From NCBI GenBank assembly GCA_017304845.1, contig JAFKLL010000013.1, forward strand, positions 62,001 through 126,000: a stretch of DNA of 64,000 bases, written 5' to 3'. The stretch comes from Solirubrobacterales bacterium (GTDB taxonomy: Bacteria; Actinomycetota; Thermoleophilia; Solirubrobacterales; 70-9). This document shows positions 33,542 through 42,328 of the stretch, in pieces. The translations under genes were made by a program, and so were the position numbers. The notes under the pieces were generated by a model. That model had not been told where the DNA came from. It worked only from the letters and a program-made list of their open reading frames with translations, and made no database searches. Positions within the stretch are counted from its first letter, which is position 1. Each line of letters begins with the position of its first letter.

Positions 33542-34096
33542 TCACCAGGCGTGGTTGATTGCTTCTACGGCCGGGGCGCGGACCGCCCGGCGGGCCGGCG
33601 CCAGGCCGGCGAGAGTTGCGACGATCGTCGAGAGGGCGACCGTGATCAGGAAGGCGCGCAGGATCTCGTCGCCCCCGGGCATCGGGCCGAACAGCGCGAT
33701 CAGCAGACCGACCAGGCAGCCGATCACCCCGCCGACGAACCCGTAGATCAGCGACTCGAAGAGGAAGACCAGGAAGATGTCGCGGCTGGAGATCCCGGCG
33801 GCCTTGAGCACGCCGATCTCCTGCATGCGCTGGAGCACCACCCGGGTCATCAGCACCCCGACCTGCAGGGCGCCGACGATCACCGCGATCACGGTCAGCG
33901 AGAGCGTCGCCCGCTCGATCGTGTCGACCCCGATCCCGCCGACCGCGAGGTCGGTGGCCTGGGCCCGGACCGTCGAGCTCTGGGCGAGCACGAAGAAGGT
34001 CAGGGCGGCGGCCACCGCGACCGCGCCGGAGCGGAGCAGGGCCGAGCCGCGGGCCCGGCTGATCATCCGCAGCGAGTACTTGAGGGGTCGGATCAC
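33542..34096 (-). CDS. FtsX-like permease lacking the extracytoplasmic domain
   Basis: This 184-residue protein has four hydrophobic segments. The FtsX core is clear: RMQEIGVLKAAGISSRDIFLVFLFESLIYGFVGG and a C-terminal LAGLAPARRAVRAPAVEAIN. The usual extracytoplasmic domain of about 200 residues between the first two segments is reduced to some 25 residues (SSTVRAQATDLAVGGIGVD). GTG start, overlapping the full-length FtsX gene by 4 bp. It likely forms a heterodimer with that protein, leaving one periplasmic arm per transporter. Confidence 0.85.
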   Translation of the reverse strand: MIRPLKYSLRMISRARGSALLRSGAVAVAAALTFFVLAQSSTVRAQATDLAVGGIGVDTIERATLSLTVIAVIVGALQVGVLMTRVVLQRMQEIGVLKAAGISSRDIFLVFLFESLIYGFVGGVIGCLVGLLIALFGPMPGGDEILRAFLITVALSTIVATLAGLAPARRAVRAPAVEAINHAW

Positions 34097-35001
34097 GGTG
34101 AGCTCCTGAGCAGTTCGAGGGGGCTCTTCTGGAGCAGCCTCCAGGCCGGGATGAGCGCCCCGAGGATGAGCATGATCGGGAAGTAGACGGAGACCAGGGC
34201 CACGGCCTTGCCGACCGTGCCGAGGGCGAAGATGCTCGGCAGGAGCAGCGCGAACATGCCGCCGCCGAAGATCACCCCGACGACCAGGCCGAGCGCGATC
34301 AACAGCCCGGACTCGACCAGGAAGAGATAGAGGACGTCGTCGGTGATCCCGACCGCGGCGAGGATGCCGAACTCACGGCGACGCTCGTCGATCGAGATCA
34401 GCAGCGAGGTGAGGACGGCCAGGAAGCCGAGCGCGAGCGTGACCCGGCCGACCACGCCGAGCACGCTGGAGGCGACCTCGTTGACCTGGACCGCCTCGAA
34501 CTGCTGGGCGAAGGAGTAGGCGCCGAAACGGTCGCTGCTGGCGGTGATCAGGTAGGCCAAGGCCGGGGCGCCCGCGGTGGCGATGGTGCGGCCCGGATCC
34601 GAGGTCACGGTCAGGCCGCTTTGCTTCATCGCCGCCGCGGTCGCCTTCGGATCGGAGGACGAGACCTGCAGCGTGCCCTCGCCGCTGCCGGTGACGGTGG
34701 TCACCCCGGTCACCCCGGGGAGTCCGTCGATCTCGCCCTCGATCCCGCTCGGCAGCTTGCCGAGCGCGTCGATGCGTTCGTCCTTGCGATTCACTTCGAC
34801 GCCTTTGGCCGGCACGACCCAGATGTCGGCCTTGCCGATCGCCTGCTCGATCGCCTGGGAGCCGGAGCTCTCGAAGGCGACCGACAGGGAGTAGACGAAG
34901 ACGACCGCGCCGACCGAAAGGGCCAACGAGCCGACCGTCATCGCGGTCCGCAGCTTCTGACGCCGCCAGCTGGCGACCGCGAGTTTCAGCAGTTTGCTCA
35001 T
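34093..35001 (-). CDS. FtsX-like ABC permease with MacB-type extracytoplasmic domain
   Basis: This 302-residue protein has an N-terminal segment (RTAMTVGSLALSVGAVVFVYSL), an extracytoplasmic domain of about 140 residues (KADIWVVPAKGVEV; TGVTTVTGSGEGTLQVSS) and three C-terminal segments with ISIDERRREFGILAAVGITDD. That order is typical of MacB/LolC/DevC. Its start overlaps the GntR stop by 4 bp, which ties exporter synthesis to the regulator and catabolic genes upstream. The exported substrate is unknown. Confidence 0.88.
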   Translation of the reverse strand: MSKLLKLAVASWRRQKLRTAMTVGSLALSVGAVVFVYSLSVAFESSGSQAIEQAIGKADIWVVPAKGVEVNRKDERIDALGKLPSGIEGEIDGLPGVTGVTTVTGSGEGTLQVSSSDPKATAAAMKQSGLTVTSDPGRTIATAGAPALAYLITASSDRFGAYSFAQQFEAVQVNEVASSVLGVVGRVTLALGFLAVLTSLLISIDERRREFGILAAVGITDDVLYLFLVESGLLIALGLVVGVIFGGGMFALLLPSIFALGTVGKAVALVSVYFPIMLILGALIPAWRLLQKSPLELLRSSP

Positions 35002-35732
35002 CCAGTCACCAGGTCCTCCCAGCCGAGGCTGAGCGATGAGCTGCGCCCACCCTCCTGCTGGAGGAGGAGCGAAGCGGTGTTCACGAGATGCTGTTTCATG
35101 CTCGCCGCCGCCGCGTCAGCGTCCCCGGAGGCGAGCGCGGCGAGGATCCCCTCGTGCTCGGCCACGATCTCGGAGAGCGAGCGGGTGTTGTCGACGGTGG
35201 AGACGCCCCGGGTCAGGATCAGGTCGCGGAGCGAGTCCACGTACTCGGTGAGCCGGGTGTTGCCGGAGGCGGTGTTGATCAGTTCGTGGAAGCGGCGGTC
35301 GTGCTGCATCATGGTCGGCTCGTCGCCGTTCTCGGCCGCCTCGACCATGGCGTCCAGCTCCTGCCGGAGCGCGCTCAGGCCGTCGGCGTCGATCCGTTCG
35401 GCGGCGCGGTGGGTGGCCGGCACCTCGAGCAGGATGCGCAGGACCAGGATCTCCTCCAGGTCGTGGACCGAGGTCTCGAGGATGCGGACGCCGCGGTTCC
35501 GTTCGAACTCGACCATGTCGGCGCCGGCCAGGTCGATCAGGGCCTCGCGGACCGGGGTGCGGGAGACCTTGAAGACATCGGCCAGAGACTGGACCGAGTG
35601 GAGCGAGCCGGGTTCGAGGCTGCCGTCGATGATCGCCGCGCGAATCGACTCCCTGACCCTCGCGGTCAGGCTCGACTCCGCCTTGATCTCCCGCAGCGAT
35701 CCCTTGTTCCCGATGTCGGCTCCAGTGCTCAT
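34998..35732 (-). CDS. GntR-family transcriptional regulator (FCD type)
   Basis: This 244-residue regulator has its winged helix at about 22-90 (SLTARVRESIRAAIIDGSLEPGSLHSV; VFKVSRTPVREALIDLAGADMVEFERNRGVR) and an FCD domain with MMQHDRRFHELINTASGN and IVAEHEGILAALASGD, where the His/Asp residues form the usual metal site. Flanking genes overlap it by 4 bp on both sides, so it is embedded in the ten-gene operon. It probably responds to a pathway intermediate. The inverted repeat at 42258-42286 over the operon promoter is its best candidate target. Confidence 0.9.
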   Translation of the reverse strand: MSTGADIGNKGSLREIKAESSLTARVRESIRAAIIDGSLEPGSLHSVQSLADVFKVSRTPVREALIDLAGADMVEFERNRGVRILETSVHDLEEILVLRILLEVPATHRAAERIDADGLSALRQELDAMVEAAENGDEPTMMQHDRRFHELINTASGNTRLTEYVDSLRDLILTRGVSTVDNTRSLSEIVAEHEGILAALASGDADAAAASMKQHLVNTASLLLQQEGGRSSSLSLGWEDLVTG

Positions 35733-36739
35733 CCTGAGTTCCTCTCGTCCAGATCGCTCATGCGAATCGTTTTGCCTGTCTCAGCCGAACGATAGGCCGC
35801 CTCGACCACGGCAACGGCGGAGCGCCCCTCGACCAGGCCAACCTCGGGTTCGCGGCCGGCGGCGAGATCGGAGAGGACCGCCTGGACCGAGGCGATCACC
35901 GACTCGTCCCACTGCCCGGTCACCGGGTCGTCCGACCAGCTGCCGTCGAGCCTGACCCGCAACCTCAGGTCGCCTTCCAGGTCGCCCTCGAAGAAGGCCT
36001 CGCAGCCGAGCACCTCGGCCATCCCGTCCGAGGCCTGGATCTCGATCCGGTCGTCGAACACGCCCTCCGGACCGTGGTATCCGCCCTGGATCACGCCCAG
36101 CGCCCCGCTCTCGAACTCGAAGGTCAGCACGAAGGCGTCCTCGGAGCGGGGGTTGTCCATGACCGCGGTGACCGTCCGGATCGGACCGCCCAGGTACTCG
36201 GCCATGTAGACGCGGTGGACCCCGGCGTCCATCAGGAGGCCGCCGCCGACCTGGCTCGAGTCCTCGCGCCAGCCGCCGTACTTGCCACCCATCCAGAGCC
36301 GTTCGTAGATCGCCCTGATCTGGCCGAGCTCGCCGGCGTCGATCAGCTCGCGCAGCCGGCGATGCGGCGCGAAGTGGACCTGGTTGTGCGAGACCCCGAC
36401 CTCGCGGCCGGTCTCGTCCGCCACCCGGAGGATCTCGTCGCAGCCGGCGAGATCGACCGCCAGCGGCTTCTCCAGCAGCACGTCGCAGCCCGCCCGCAGG
36501 GCGGTCACCGCGATCGGCACGTGGAGGTGGTGGGGCAGGCAGATGTCGACCACGTCGGGACCGGCGCTCTCGATCATCTCGGCGACGTCGCGGAAGACCG
36601 GCACCTCGTCGCCGACGCTCCGGGCCGCGAGCGCGGCGTCCAGTTCGCAGACCGCGACCAACTCGGCCTCGTCGCTCTCCCGGATCGCCCGCAGATGGAT
36701 CTGCCCGATCTCGCCGAGCCCGCAGAGCGCGACCTTCAC
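35729..36739 (-). CDS. Gfo/Idh/MocA-family oxidoreductase
   Basis: This 336-residue NAD(P)-dependent dehydrogenase has Rossmann start KVALCGLGEIGQIHLRAI, the EKP motif in VLLEKPLAVDLAGCDEIL, and substrate-domain GGGLLMDAGVHRVYMAEYLGGPI, where the conserved Asp and His lie in DAGVH. The family oxidises sugars, inositols and related polyols. It overlaps the isomerase gene by 4 bp upstream and the GntR gene downstream. Pairing with a xylose-isomerase-like enzyme is typical of inositol- or rare-sugar-type catabolism. The aminotransferase and ThDP enzyme in the same operon suggest an amino-polyol or keto-acid twist. Confidence 0.9.
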   Translation of the reverse strand: MKVALCGLGEIGQIHLRAIRESDEAELVAVCELDAALAARSVGDEVPVFRDVAEMIESAGPDVVDICLPHHLHVPIAVTALRAGCDVLLEKPLAVDLAGCDEILRVADETGREVGVSHNQVHFAPHRRLRELIDAGELGQIRAIYERLWMGGKYGGWREDSSQVGGGLLMDAGVHRVYMAEYLGGPIRTVTAVMDNPRSEDAFVLTFEFESGALGVIQGGYHGPEGVFDDRIEIQASDGMAEVLGCEAFFEGDLEGDLRLRVRLDGSWSDDPVTGQWDESVIASVQAVLSDLAAGREPEVGLVEGRSAVAVVEAAYRSAETGKTIRMSDLDERNSG

Positions 36740-37521
36740 GATGCCTCCCCCAGCAGGGCGGCGACCTGGCCGCGGGCCAATCGGGCGGCAGCCCCGGGAT
36801 CATTGCCGAGGATCTGCTCGTAGTACTTGTAGGCCTCGAACTCGACCGAGAGCGGCCCCTGGTAGCCGATCCGGTCCAGCGCCGCGAGGGTCTCGGGCCA
36901 GGGCACGTCGCCCTCGCCGAGCATGCAGAAGATGAAGTCCTCCCCGTCCATGCCGGGCCGCCCGAAGGCGTCCTTGAGGTGGAAGTGGACGATCCGCTCG
37001 CCCCAACGCTCGATCAGCTCCGGGATCGGGTCGCCGGTCATCACGAAGTGGCTCGGGTCGAAGGTGACCGAGACCGGGACCGCGTCCAGCACCCGCTGGG
37101 CGGTCGCCGCGTCATGGGCGAGCGTGCCCCAGCAGGGCTCGAAGCCGATCTTCACGCCGCATTCCTCGCCCCGGAGGGCGATCCGCTCGAGGGCGCCGAG
37201 CGCCGCCGCCCAGGCCTCCTCGTCGTCACGGGCGACCGCGCCCTCCTCCCAGAGGTTCGGGCCGGTCAGCACGTTGACCACGCCGATCCCGGCCCCGGCG
37301 GCGGCCTCGATCGCGCGGAGCGTCTCCACGATCGCGGCCTCGCCGCCGGTGACCAGATCCTGCTGGCAGGCCAGCGCCGAGGCCGGCGAGCGCAGGTCCT
37401 CGACGTGGGCCATCGTCCACTCGACCGAGTCGTAGCCGGCTCCCAGCAACGAGTCGACCACCTCCCCGGCGGGCAGGCCCTCATAGTCGAGGGCCGCGAT
37501 GAAGCTGATCTCCCGGGTCAC
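36736..37521 (-). CDS. Sugar phosphate isomerase/epimerase (xylose-isomerase-like TIM barrel)
   Basis: This 261-residue TIM-barrel protein has the family's divalent-metal ligands in IGFEPCWGTLAHD, VTFDPSHFVMTGD, IVHFHLKDAFG and LSVEFEAYKYYEQ. The closest functional groups are hydroxypyruvate isomerase, inosose dehydratase and tagatose-epimerase-like enzymes. It lacks residues that would single one out. Its start overlaps the aminotransferase gene stop by 4 bp and its stop overlaps the Gfo/Idh gene. It likely isomerises or dehydrates the keto product of a neighbouring enzyme. Confidence 0.88.
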   Translation of the reverse strand: MTREISFIAALDYEGLPAGEVVDSLLGAGYDSVEWTMAHVEDLRSPASALACQQDLVTGGEAAIVETLRAIEAAAGAGIGVVNVLTGPNLWEEGAVARDDEEAWAAALGALERIALRGEECGVKIGFEPCWGTLAHDAATAQRVLDAVPVSVTFDPSHFVMTGDPIPELIERWGERIVHFHLKDAFGRPGMDGEDFIFCMLGEGDVPWPETLAALDRIGYQGPLSVEFEAYKYYEQILGNDPGAAARLARGQVAALLGEAS

Positions 37522-38864
37522 AGAGTCGCCTCTACATCACCCAGCGCCCGGCGGAAGAGCTCGATCATCTCCATCGCGTCCTCCTCGGTCACGTTGACCG
37601 CGGGCTTGAACTTCGCCACGTTGCCGTTCGCCCCGAAGACCGGGCCGGTCTTGCCGATCATCAGGCCGTGCTCGAGGCAGGCCGCCATCAGCTGGTCGGT
37701 CTCCTCGAAGGCCGGCTCCTTGGTCTGCTTGTCCCGGACCAGCTCGACCCCGATCATCAGGCCCTGGCCGCGGACGTCGCCGATCAGCTTCGAGTCGTCC
37801 TTGATCTTCTCCAGCTCGTCCATCATCAGGGTGCCGATCCGCTCCGAGTTGGCGGGCAGGTCGTCGCGGACCATGATCTCCACCATGGCCAGGCCGGCGG
37901 CGCAGGCCATCGGGTTGCCGGCCTGGGTGAAGCCGTACTCCCAGGGCAGCAGCTCCGCGTACTCGGGCGTGGTGATCGTGGCCGAGAGCGGCAGACCGCC
38001 GCCGAGCGCCTTGCCGAGGATGATCATCTCCGGCTCGATGCCCGCCCTCTCACTGGCGTACATCGGGCCGCAACGGCAGAGCGCGCCCTGGATCTCGTCG
38101 ACGATCAGCGGCACGTCATGGGCCTTCGCCATCTCATGGACCCGTTCGAGGTAGCCGTCGGGAGCGGGGACCATCCCGCCGTTGGCCTGGAACGGCTCGA
38201 CGATCACGCCGGCCGGCCCGTTCAGGTGGCCCTTGTCCAGCGCCCACTCGACGTGGTCGGCGCAGGCCAGGTCGCAGGAACCCGGCTCCAGGTTCAGCGG
38301 GCAGCGGTAGCAGTTGTAGGTCGGGACCCGCATCTGCCGCGGCAGGTAGCGGTCGAGGCCCTTGTTGGCCCCCTCGACCATGCCGGGGTTGACGTAGGTC
38401 AGGCCGATCGTGGCGAAGGTGCGGCCGTGGAAGGCGGCGTCGAGGCAGACGAAATCGGTCCCCCCGGTCGTCCGCATCGCAAGATGCATCGCCCCTTCCA
38501 CGGCCGAGGCGCCGGAAAGTCCGTACAGGACCTTGGAGAGAGCCCCCGGCGCCAGTTCTGCAAGCTTCTTCGCGTACTCGGTCCTGGCCTCCGACTCGAA
38601 GACCGGCGAGACGTAGTCGATCTTCCCGAACTGCTCCTCCATCGCCTGCTGGATCTCGGGATGGCGGAAGCCCAGGTTGAGCACCCACTCGGCCGAGATG
38701 GCGTCGAGGTACTCGTTGCCGTCCGCGTCACGGACGCGCACGCCCTGACCGTCGACCAGACCCATGTCCACGTCGCCCATGCACTTGATGACGTGGTCGT
38801 CGGACTCGTTGCGCAGCAGCTGGGCGGTGCCGTTCGGGTCTCGTTCTGGAGTGTCGTGGTTCAC
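37518..38864 (-). CDS. Class III PLP-dependent aminotransferase
   Basis: This 448-residue fold-type I aminotransferase has LGFRHPEIQQAMEEQ, YGLSGASAVEGAMHLAM, the Asp of VPLIVDEIQGALCRCG and the PLP lysine in MIILGKALGGGLPLSA. FTQAGNPMACAAGLA follows. A Cys-rich loop, CYRCPLNLEPGSCDLAC, occurs before the cofactor domain, as in some omega-aminotransferase relatives. The GTG start has GAGAGGAG 6 nt before it. Substrates of this class include GABA, beta-alanine, taurine and 2-aminoalkanols. The operon also encodes an amino-acid-type permease, so the imported compound is probably the amino donor. Confidence 0.9.
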   Translation of the reverse strand: MNHDTPERDPNGTAQLLRNESDDHVIKCMGDVDMGLVDGQGVRVRDADGNEYLDAISAEWVLNLGFRHPEIQQAMEEQFGKIDYVSPVFESEARTEYAKKLAELAPGALSKVLYGLSGASAVEGAMHLAMRTTGGTDFVCLDAAFHGRTFATIGLTYVNPGMVEGANKGLDRYLPRQMRVPTYNCYRCPLNLEPGSCDLACADHVEWALDKGHLNGPAGVIVEPFQANGGMVPAPDGYLERVHEMAKAHDVPLIVDEIQGALCRCGPMYASERAGIEPEMIILGKALGGGLPLSATITTPEYAELLPWEYGFTQAGNPMACAAGLAMVEIMVRDDLPANSERIGTLMMDELEKIKDDSKLIGDVRGQGLMIGVELVRDKQTKEPAFEETDQLMAACLEHGLMIGKTGPVFGANGNVAKFKPAVNVTEEDAMEMIELFRRALGDVEATL

Positions 38865-38883
38865 GTCGGTCTCCTCTCTCTGG

Positions 38884-40638
38884 TCAGGGCAGGTAGGCCG
38901 GCTTCGGCAGGTCCCAGTGACCGATGTTCACGCCCTCGCTGTCGGCCGGTTCCCGGGAAAGGTCGAACTCGATCAGGCACGGTCCCTCGGAGGCCATGGC
39001 CCGCTCGAAGGCGCCGCCGATCTGGCCCGGCTCGGTGACCTTCTCGGCCCCGCAGTTGAATGCTTTGGCGATCGCGCAGAAGTCGACCGGCATCAGCTGG
39101 TCGCCCTTGCGGGCTCGGAACTCGGTCTCGAAGCCGCGGTCCTCGCCGAACATGCCGCGCTGGAAGTCGCGGATCGAGATCCAGCCGGTGTTGTTCAGGC
39201 AGGCGATGATCACCGCCGCCCCGGTCTCGGCCGCCACGGCCAGCTCCTGGATGGTCTGCTGGAGGTCGCCGTCGCCGGCGAAGCCGACCACGGGCACGTC
39301 GGGCTTGGCCAGCTTGGCGCCGATCGCCGCGGGCATCGTGTAGCCCATCGTCGAGTAGCCGCCCGGGCTGAGCCAGGTCCGCGGCTCGTAGGAGAGGAAC
39401 TCCTGGAAGGCCTGGATCTGGGGGTGGCCGGCCGAGGCGATCGCGATCGCCTCGCGGGGCAGCACCTCACGCGACTTGTGCAGCACCTGGCTGAGCGAGA
39501 GCTTGCCGGTCCAACGGCCGGTCAGCATCTCCTTCCACTGCTGGCGGAGCTTCGCGATCTCGCCCCGATACTCGGGACGGCTGATGCCCTCGGCGCCGTT
39601 GTGGTCGACCAGGGCGTCGTAGAGATCGTTCAGGCCGGCCTTGGCGTCGCAGACCGCGCCGACCGCGGTCGGGTAGTTCTTGCCGATCTCGGTCGGGTCG
39701 ATGTCGAGGTGGACGATCTCGGTCGGCGGGACCGAGAAGGACATCCCGGCCATGAACGACGAGGAGGTCTGCTCGGCGAAACGGGTCCCGACCGCCAGGA
39801 TCACGTCGGCGTTCTTGGTCATGTGGTTGCCGACCAGGGTGCCGTTCGACCCGGTGTGCTCGGCGTCGAGCGGGTGGTCCTCAGGGAAGACTCCCTTGCC
39901 CATCATGGTCACGACCACGGCCGCGTCGAGGTACTCCGCGACCTTCTTCAGCTCGGCCGAGGCCTGGGCCTCGAGGCAGCCGCCGCCGGCCAGGATGACC
40001 GGGCGCTTGGCGGTGAGCAGCTTGGCCGCGGCCTTGTCGATCGCGTCGGGATCGGGCCGGACCGCGCCGGAGGTGGCCCGCCGCTCGGCCGGGTTCGGGA
40101 TCGGCAGGTCGGTGGTCTCCGCCTGCACGTCCATCGGCACCTCGATGTGGACCGGGCCGGGCCGGCCGGACAGCATGTTGTTGAAGGCCCGGGGCAGCAC
40201 GTCGGCCAGCAGGTCGACGTGCTGGACGTCCCAGTTCCGCTTCACCATCGGCTGGATGATGTGCGGGAAGACGTTGTCCTGCTGGCGCTCCAGCTCCTGG
40301 AGGACGCCGCGGCCGAGCATGTAGGTCTGCGGGCCGCCGGTGAACGAGATCAGCGGGATCGAGTCGACGAAAGCGGTGCCGAGCCCGGTCGCCACGTTCA
40401 TCGAACCAGGGCCGATCGAGGTGATCGTGGCCAGCGGCTTGCCGCTCGCCCGGTAGTAGGCATCGGCCATGTGCGCCGCCGCCTGCTCGTGCTTCGGACC
40501 GATGATCTCGATCCGGTCAGCCCGGTCCTTGAACGCATCGAACATCGCCATGTCACCGTGGCCAGGGATGCCGAACACGTACGGCACTCCCTCTTCGATC
40601 AGGTACTCAGCGATGAATTCTCCGCCGGTCAGTCCCAC
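38884..40638 (-). CDS. Thiamine-diphosphate-dependent enzyme (acetolactate-synthase-like)
   Basis: This 584-residue ThDP enzyme has the catalytic Glu in PKHEQAAAHMADAYYRASGK, a central nucleotide-type domain (AKRPVILAGGGCLEAQ; LDIDPTEIGKNYP) and the ThDP/Mg motif GFAGDGDLQQTIQELAVA with NNTGW. The protein ends in a 20-residue tail, DSEGVNIGHWDLPKPAYLP. I start at GTG 40638, 6 nt after AAGGAG. A TTG at 40644 abuts that site and is unlikely. Possible reactions are decarboxylation or carboligation of a 2-keto acid. It is not a clear IlvB, Xsc, Gcl or IolD by motif, so I leave the substrate open. Confidence 0.88.
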   Translation of the reverse strand: MGLTGGEFIAEYLIEEGVPYVFGIPGHGDMAMFDAFKDRADRIEIIGPKHEQAAAHMADAYYRASGKPLATITSIGPGSMNVATGLGTAFVDSIPLISFTGGPQTYMLGRGVLQELERQQDNVFPHIIQPMVKRNWDVQHVDLLADVLPRAFNNMLSGRPGPVHIEVPMDVQAETTDLPIPNPAERRATSGAVRPDPDAIDKAAAKLLTAKRPVILAGGGCLEAQASAELKKVAEYLDAAVVVTMMGKGVFPEDHPLDAEHTGSNGTLVGNHMTKNADVILAVGTRFAEQTSSSFMAGMSFSVPPTEIVHLDIDPTEIGKNYPTAVGAVCDAKAGLNDLYDALVDHNGAEGISRPEYRGEIAKLRQQWKEMLTGRWTGKLSLSQVLHKSREVLPREAIAIASAGHPQIQAFQEFLSYEPRTWLSPGGYSTMGYTMPAAIGAKLAKPDVPVVGFAGDGDLQQTIQELAVAAETGAAVIIACLNNTGWISIRDFQRGMFGEDRGFETEFRARKGDQLMPVDFCAIAKAFNCGAEKVTEPGQIGGAFERAMASEGPCLIEFDLSREPADSEGVNIGHWDLPKPAYLP

Positions 40639-40711
40639 TTCCAACTCCTTCCTCCGAGGGCCATGCGGCCCCCGGATGTTTCCCTCTCGTTCACCGTATT
40701 CCGGGGCATCT

Positions 40712-42235
40712 CTAGGTCGCCACCGGTTCGTCGTCGACAGCGAGATCGGCCAGTTGGTCTTCGACCGACCTGCCGCGATTCTTGGACTCGCTGACCATGA
40801 AGACGATCACCCCGACGACCAGCGCGAAGATGGCCAGTCCGGCCACCCAGGTCCGCCACTCACCAGCCGAGATCTCGTCGGTGAAGGGCAGATCGAACAC
40901 GTAGTAGATCGCCGCGATGTTTCCGACCACGCCGATGATGGCCGTGATCCATAGCCCGAGCGTGCCGCCCGGGATCTTCCAGACCTGGTCGCCGCGTTCC
41001 TCGTACATGTGCTTCCAGTTCTTGCGGGCTTGGATGATGCCCGTGTAGAGATAGAAGATCGACAGGCACCAGACCACGATCAGGGTTGCCAGGTAAAGCT
41101 GGAACGCCGTGTTAAGGGAGCCCAGCGAGAAGAACAGCGCGATCACCGCGATGCCGAGGACGGCCTGGAGCAGGATCGCCGGGACGGGCTGCTGCGACTT
41201 CTGCCCGACGTGGGCGAAGACGCGCGGCAGCCGCCGCTCGATGCCGCTGACGAAGAGCAGCCGCGAGTAGGCGTTCATGTAGGCGAGTCCCTGCGAGAGC
41301 ACCGCGGCGCAGATCCCGAGCGCGACGATCACGCCGAGGAACCCGGAGACGGACTTGACCGCCTCGGCGATGCCGGTGGTCGGGTTGATGTCCGCGACGG
41401 GAGTGATCAGCAGCGTGCCGATGATCCCGAACATGTACCCGATGAGCAGGGCGATCGAACCGAGGGTCAGCATCTGGCCGACGCCCTTCTTCTGGTCCTT
41501 GAACTCGGCCCCCATGTTGAACGGGGTCTCGACGCCGAGTAGCCACAGCACGGCAGCGCTGAAGATGAATCCGTAGGTCGAGAGGTTGAGCGTGGCGACG
41601 TCGCTGACCGTCCCGATCGGGTTGGCGCTGCCGTCGGAGATCGCGTGGACCGCCCCGCAGACGAGAACCGCGACCGCGGTTCCGGCGGAGACGAAGAAGA
41701 TCTTCTTGATCAGGCTGAGCGAGACGTCGACCTTGGCCAGGCAGAGGATCGTGATCAGACAGACGACCCCGACCTGGAGCACGACGGTGGCCCATAGCGG
41801 CCACTCGACGCCGAGCGCCACCTGGAGATGCTGGGCGAAGGCGGTGGAGACCAGGGGGAGCAGCAGGAACACCGCCACCCAGGAGAGCCAACCGGCGATG
41901 AAGCCGTGGATCTTGCCCATCGTCTTGTCCGCCCAGATGTAGATGCCGCCCTCGCCGGGGAAGAGCGTCCCCAGTTCGTAGGAGGCCAGCGCCGCCGGGA
42001 TCAGGAATACGACGAAGGCCAGCAGGAGCATCGAGATCGCGGCCCACCCACCGGCCGCCATCTGGGACGCCCCGTAGGCCCCGAAAATGATCGCGAAGTA
42101 CACCGTGACGAGCTCGCCCGCCCCCAAGTTCTTGGGAAGCAGTTTCTGCGGGACGAGTTCGGCCAACATCTTGCTACCCCTCTGGCGGCTCGAACCTGCC
42201 GTTACATCGTTCGCTGCCATCTCACCTCTCCTCAA
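40712..42235 (-). CDS. APC-superfamily amino acid permease
   Basis: This 507-residue membrane protein has about 12-13 segments of the amino acid-polyamine-organocation superfamily. It has ASYELGTLFPGEGGIYIWADKTMGK near segment 2, with the GGIYIW motif, GVETPFNMGAEFKDQKKGV in segment 6, and IERRLPRVFAHVGQKSQQPVPA later. The family imports or exchanges amino acids and related amines. A GAGGAGAGGTGAG site precedes the ATG. It is the first gene of the ten-gene operon, under the TTGCAA/TAATAT promoter that overlaps the 42258-42286 inverted repeat. Confidence 0.92.
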   Translation of the reverse strand: MRRGEMAANDVTAGSSRQRGSKMLAELVPQKLLPKNLGAGELVTVYFAIIFGAYGASQMAAGGWAAISMLLLAFVVFLIPAALASYELGTLFPGEGGIYIWADKTMGKIHGFIAGWLSWVAVFLLLPLVSTAFAQHLQVALGVEWPLWATVVLQVGVVCLITILCLAKVDVSLSLIKKIFFVSAGTAVAVLVCGAVHAISDGSANPIGTVSDVATLNLSTYGFIFSAAVLWLLGVETPFNMGAEFKDQKKGVGQMLTLGSIALLIGYMFGIIGTLLITPVADINPTTGIAEAVKSVSGFLGVIVALGICAAVLSQGLAYMNAYSRLLFVSGIERRLPRVFAHVGQKSQQPVPAILLQAVLGIAVIALFFSLGSLNTAFQLYLATLIVVWCLSIFYLYTGIIQARKNWKHMYEERGDQVWKIPGGTLGLWITAIIGVVGNIAAIYYVFDLPFTDEISAGEWRTWVAGLAIFALVVGVIVFMVSESKNRGRSVEDQLADLAVDDEPVAT

Positions 42236-42257
42236 AGGTTTGATCTTTCTGGGATAC

Positions 42258-42297
42258 AGCCGGTAACATATTACCCACTACCGGCTACATTGCAAGC
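42258..42297. promoter_or_regulatory. Inverted-repeat operator over the permease-operon promoter
   Basis: AGCCGGTA (42258-42265) and TACCGGCT (42279-42286) are perfect 8-bp arms around 13 bp, with centres 21 bp apart. On the minus strand, a TAATAT -10 lies between the arms and TTGCAA is positioned as -35 just outside. The region separates the permease operon from the divergent FAD-oxidase gene and is the natural target of the GntR at 34998. Confidence 0.6.
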
Positions 42298-42328
42298 CGG
42301 ACAACCGACTAAGAGGGCTGGAACCGCA

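Noticed and set aside
38884-40638. Assignment of the ThDP enzyme as sulfoacetaldehyde acetyltransferase, glyoxylate carboligase or IolD
   Set aside because: The catalytic HEQ region and C-terminal tail do not single out any of these, and typical partner genes (phosphate acetyltransferase, iol genes) are absent.
41828-42328. Long in-frame 5' extension of the FAD-linked dehydrogenase
   Set aside because: It crosses the divergent promoter and the permease coding region, and the FAD-domain family starts about where TTG 42329 begins.
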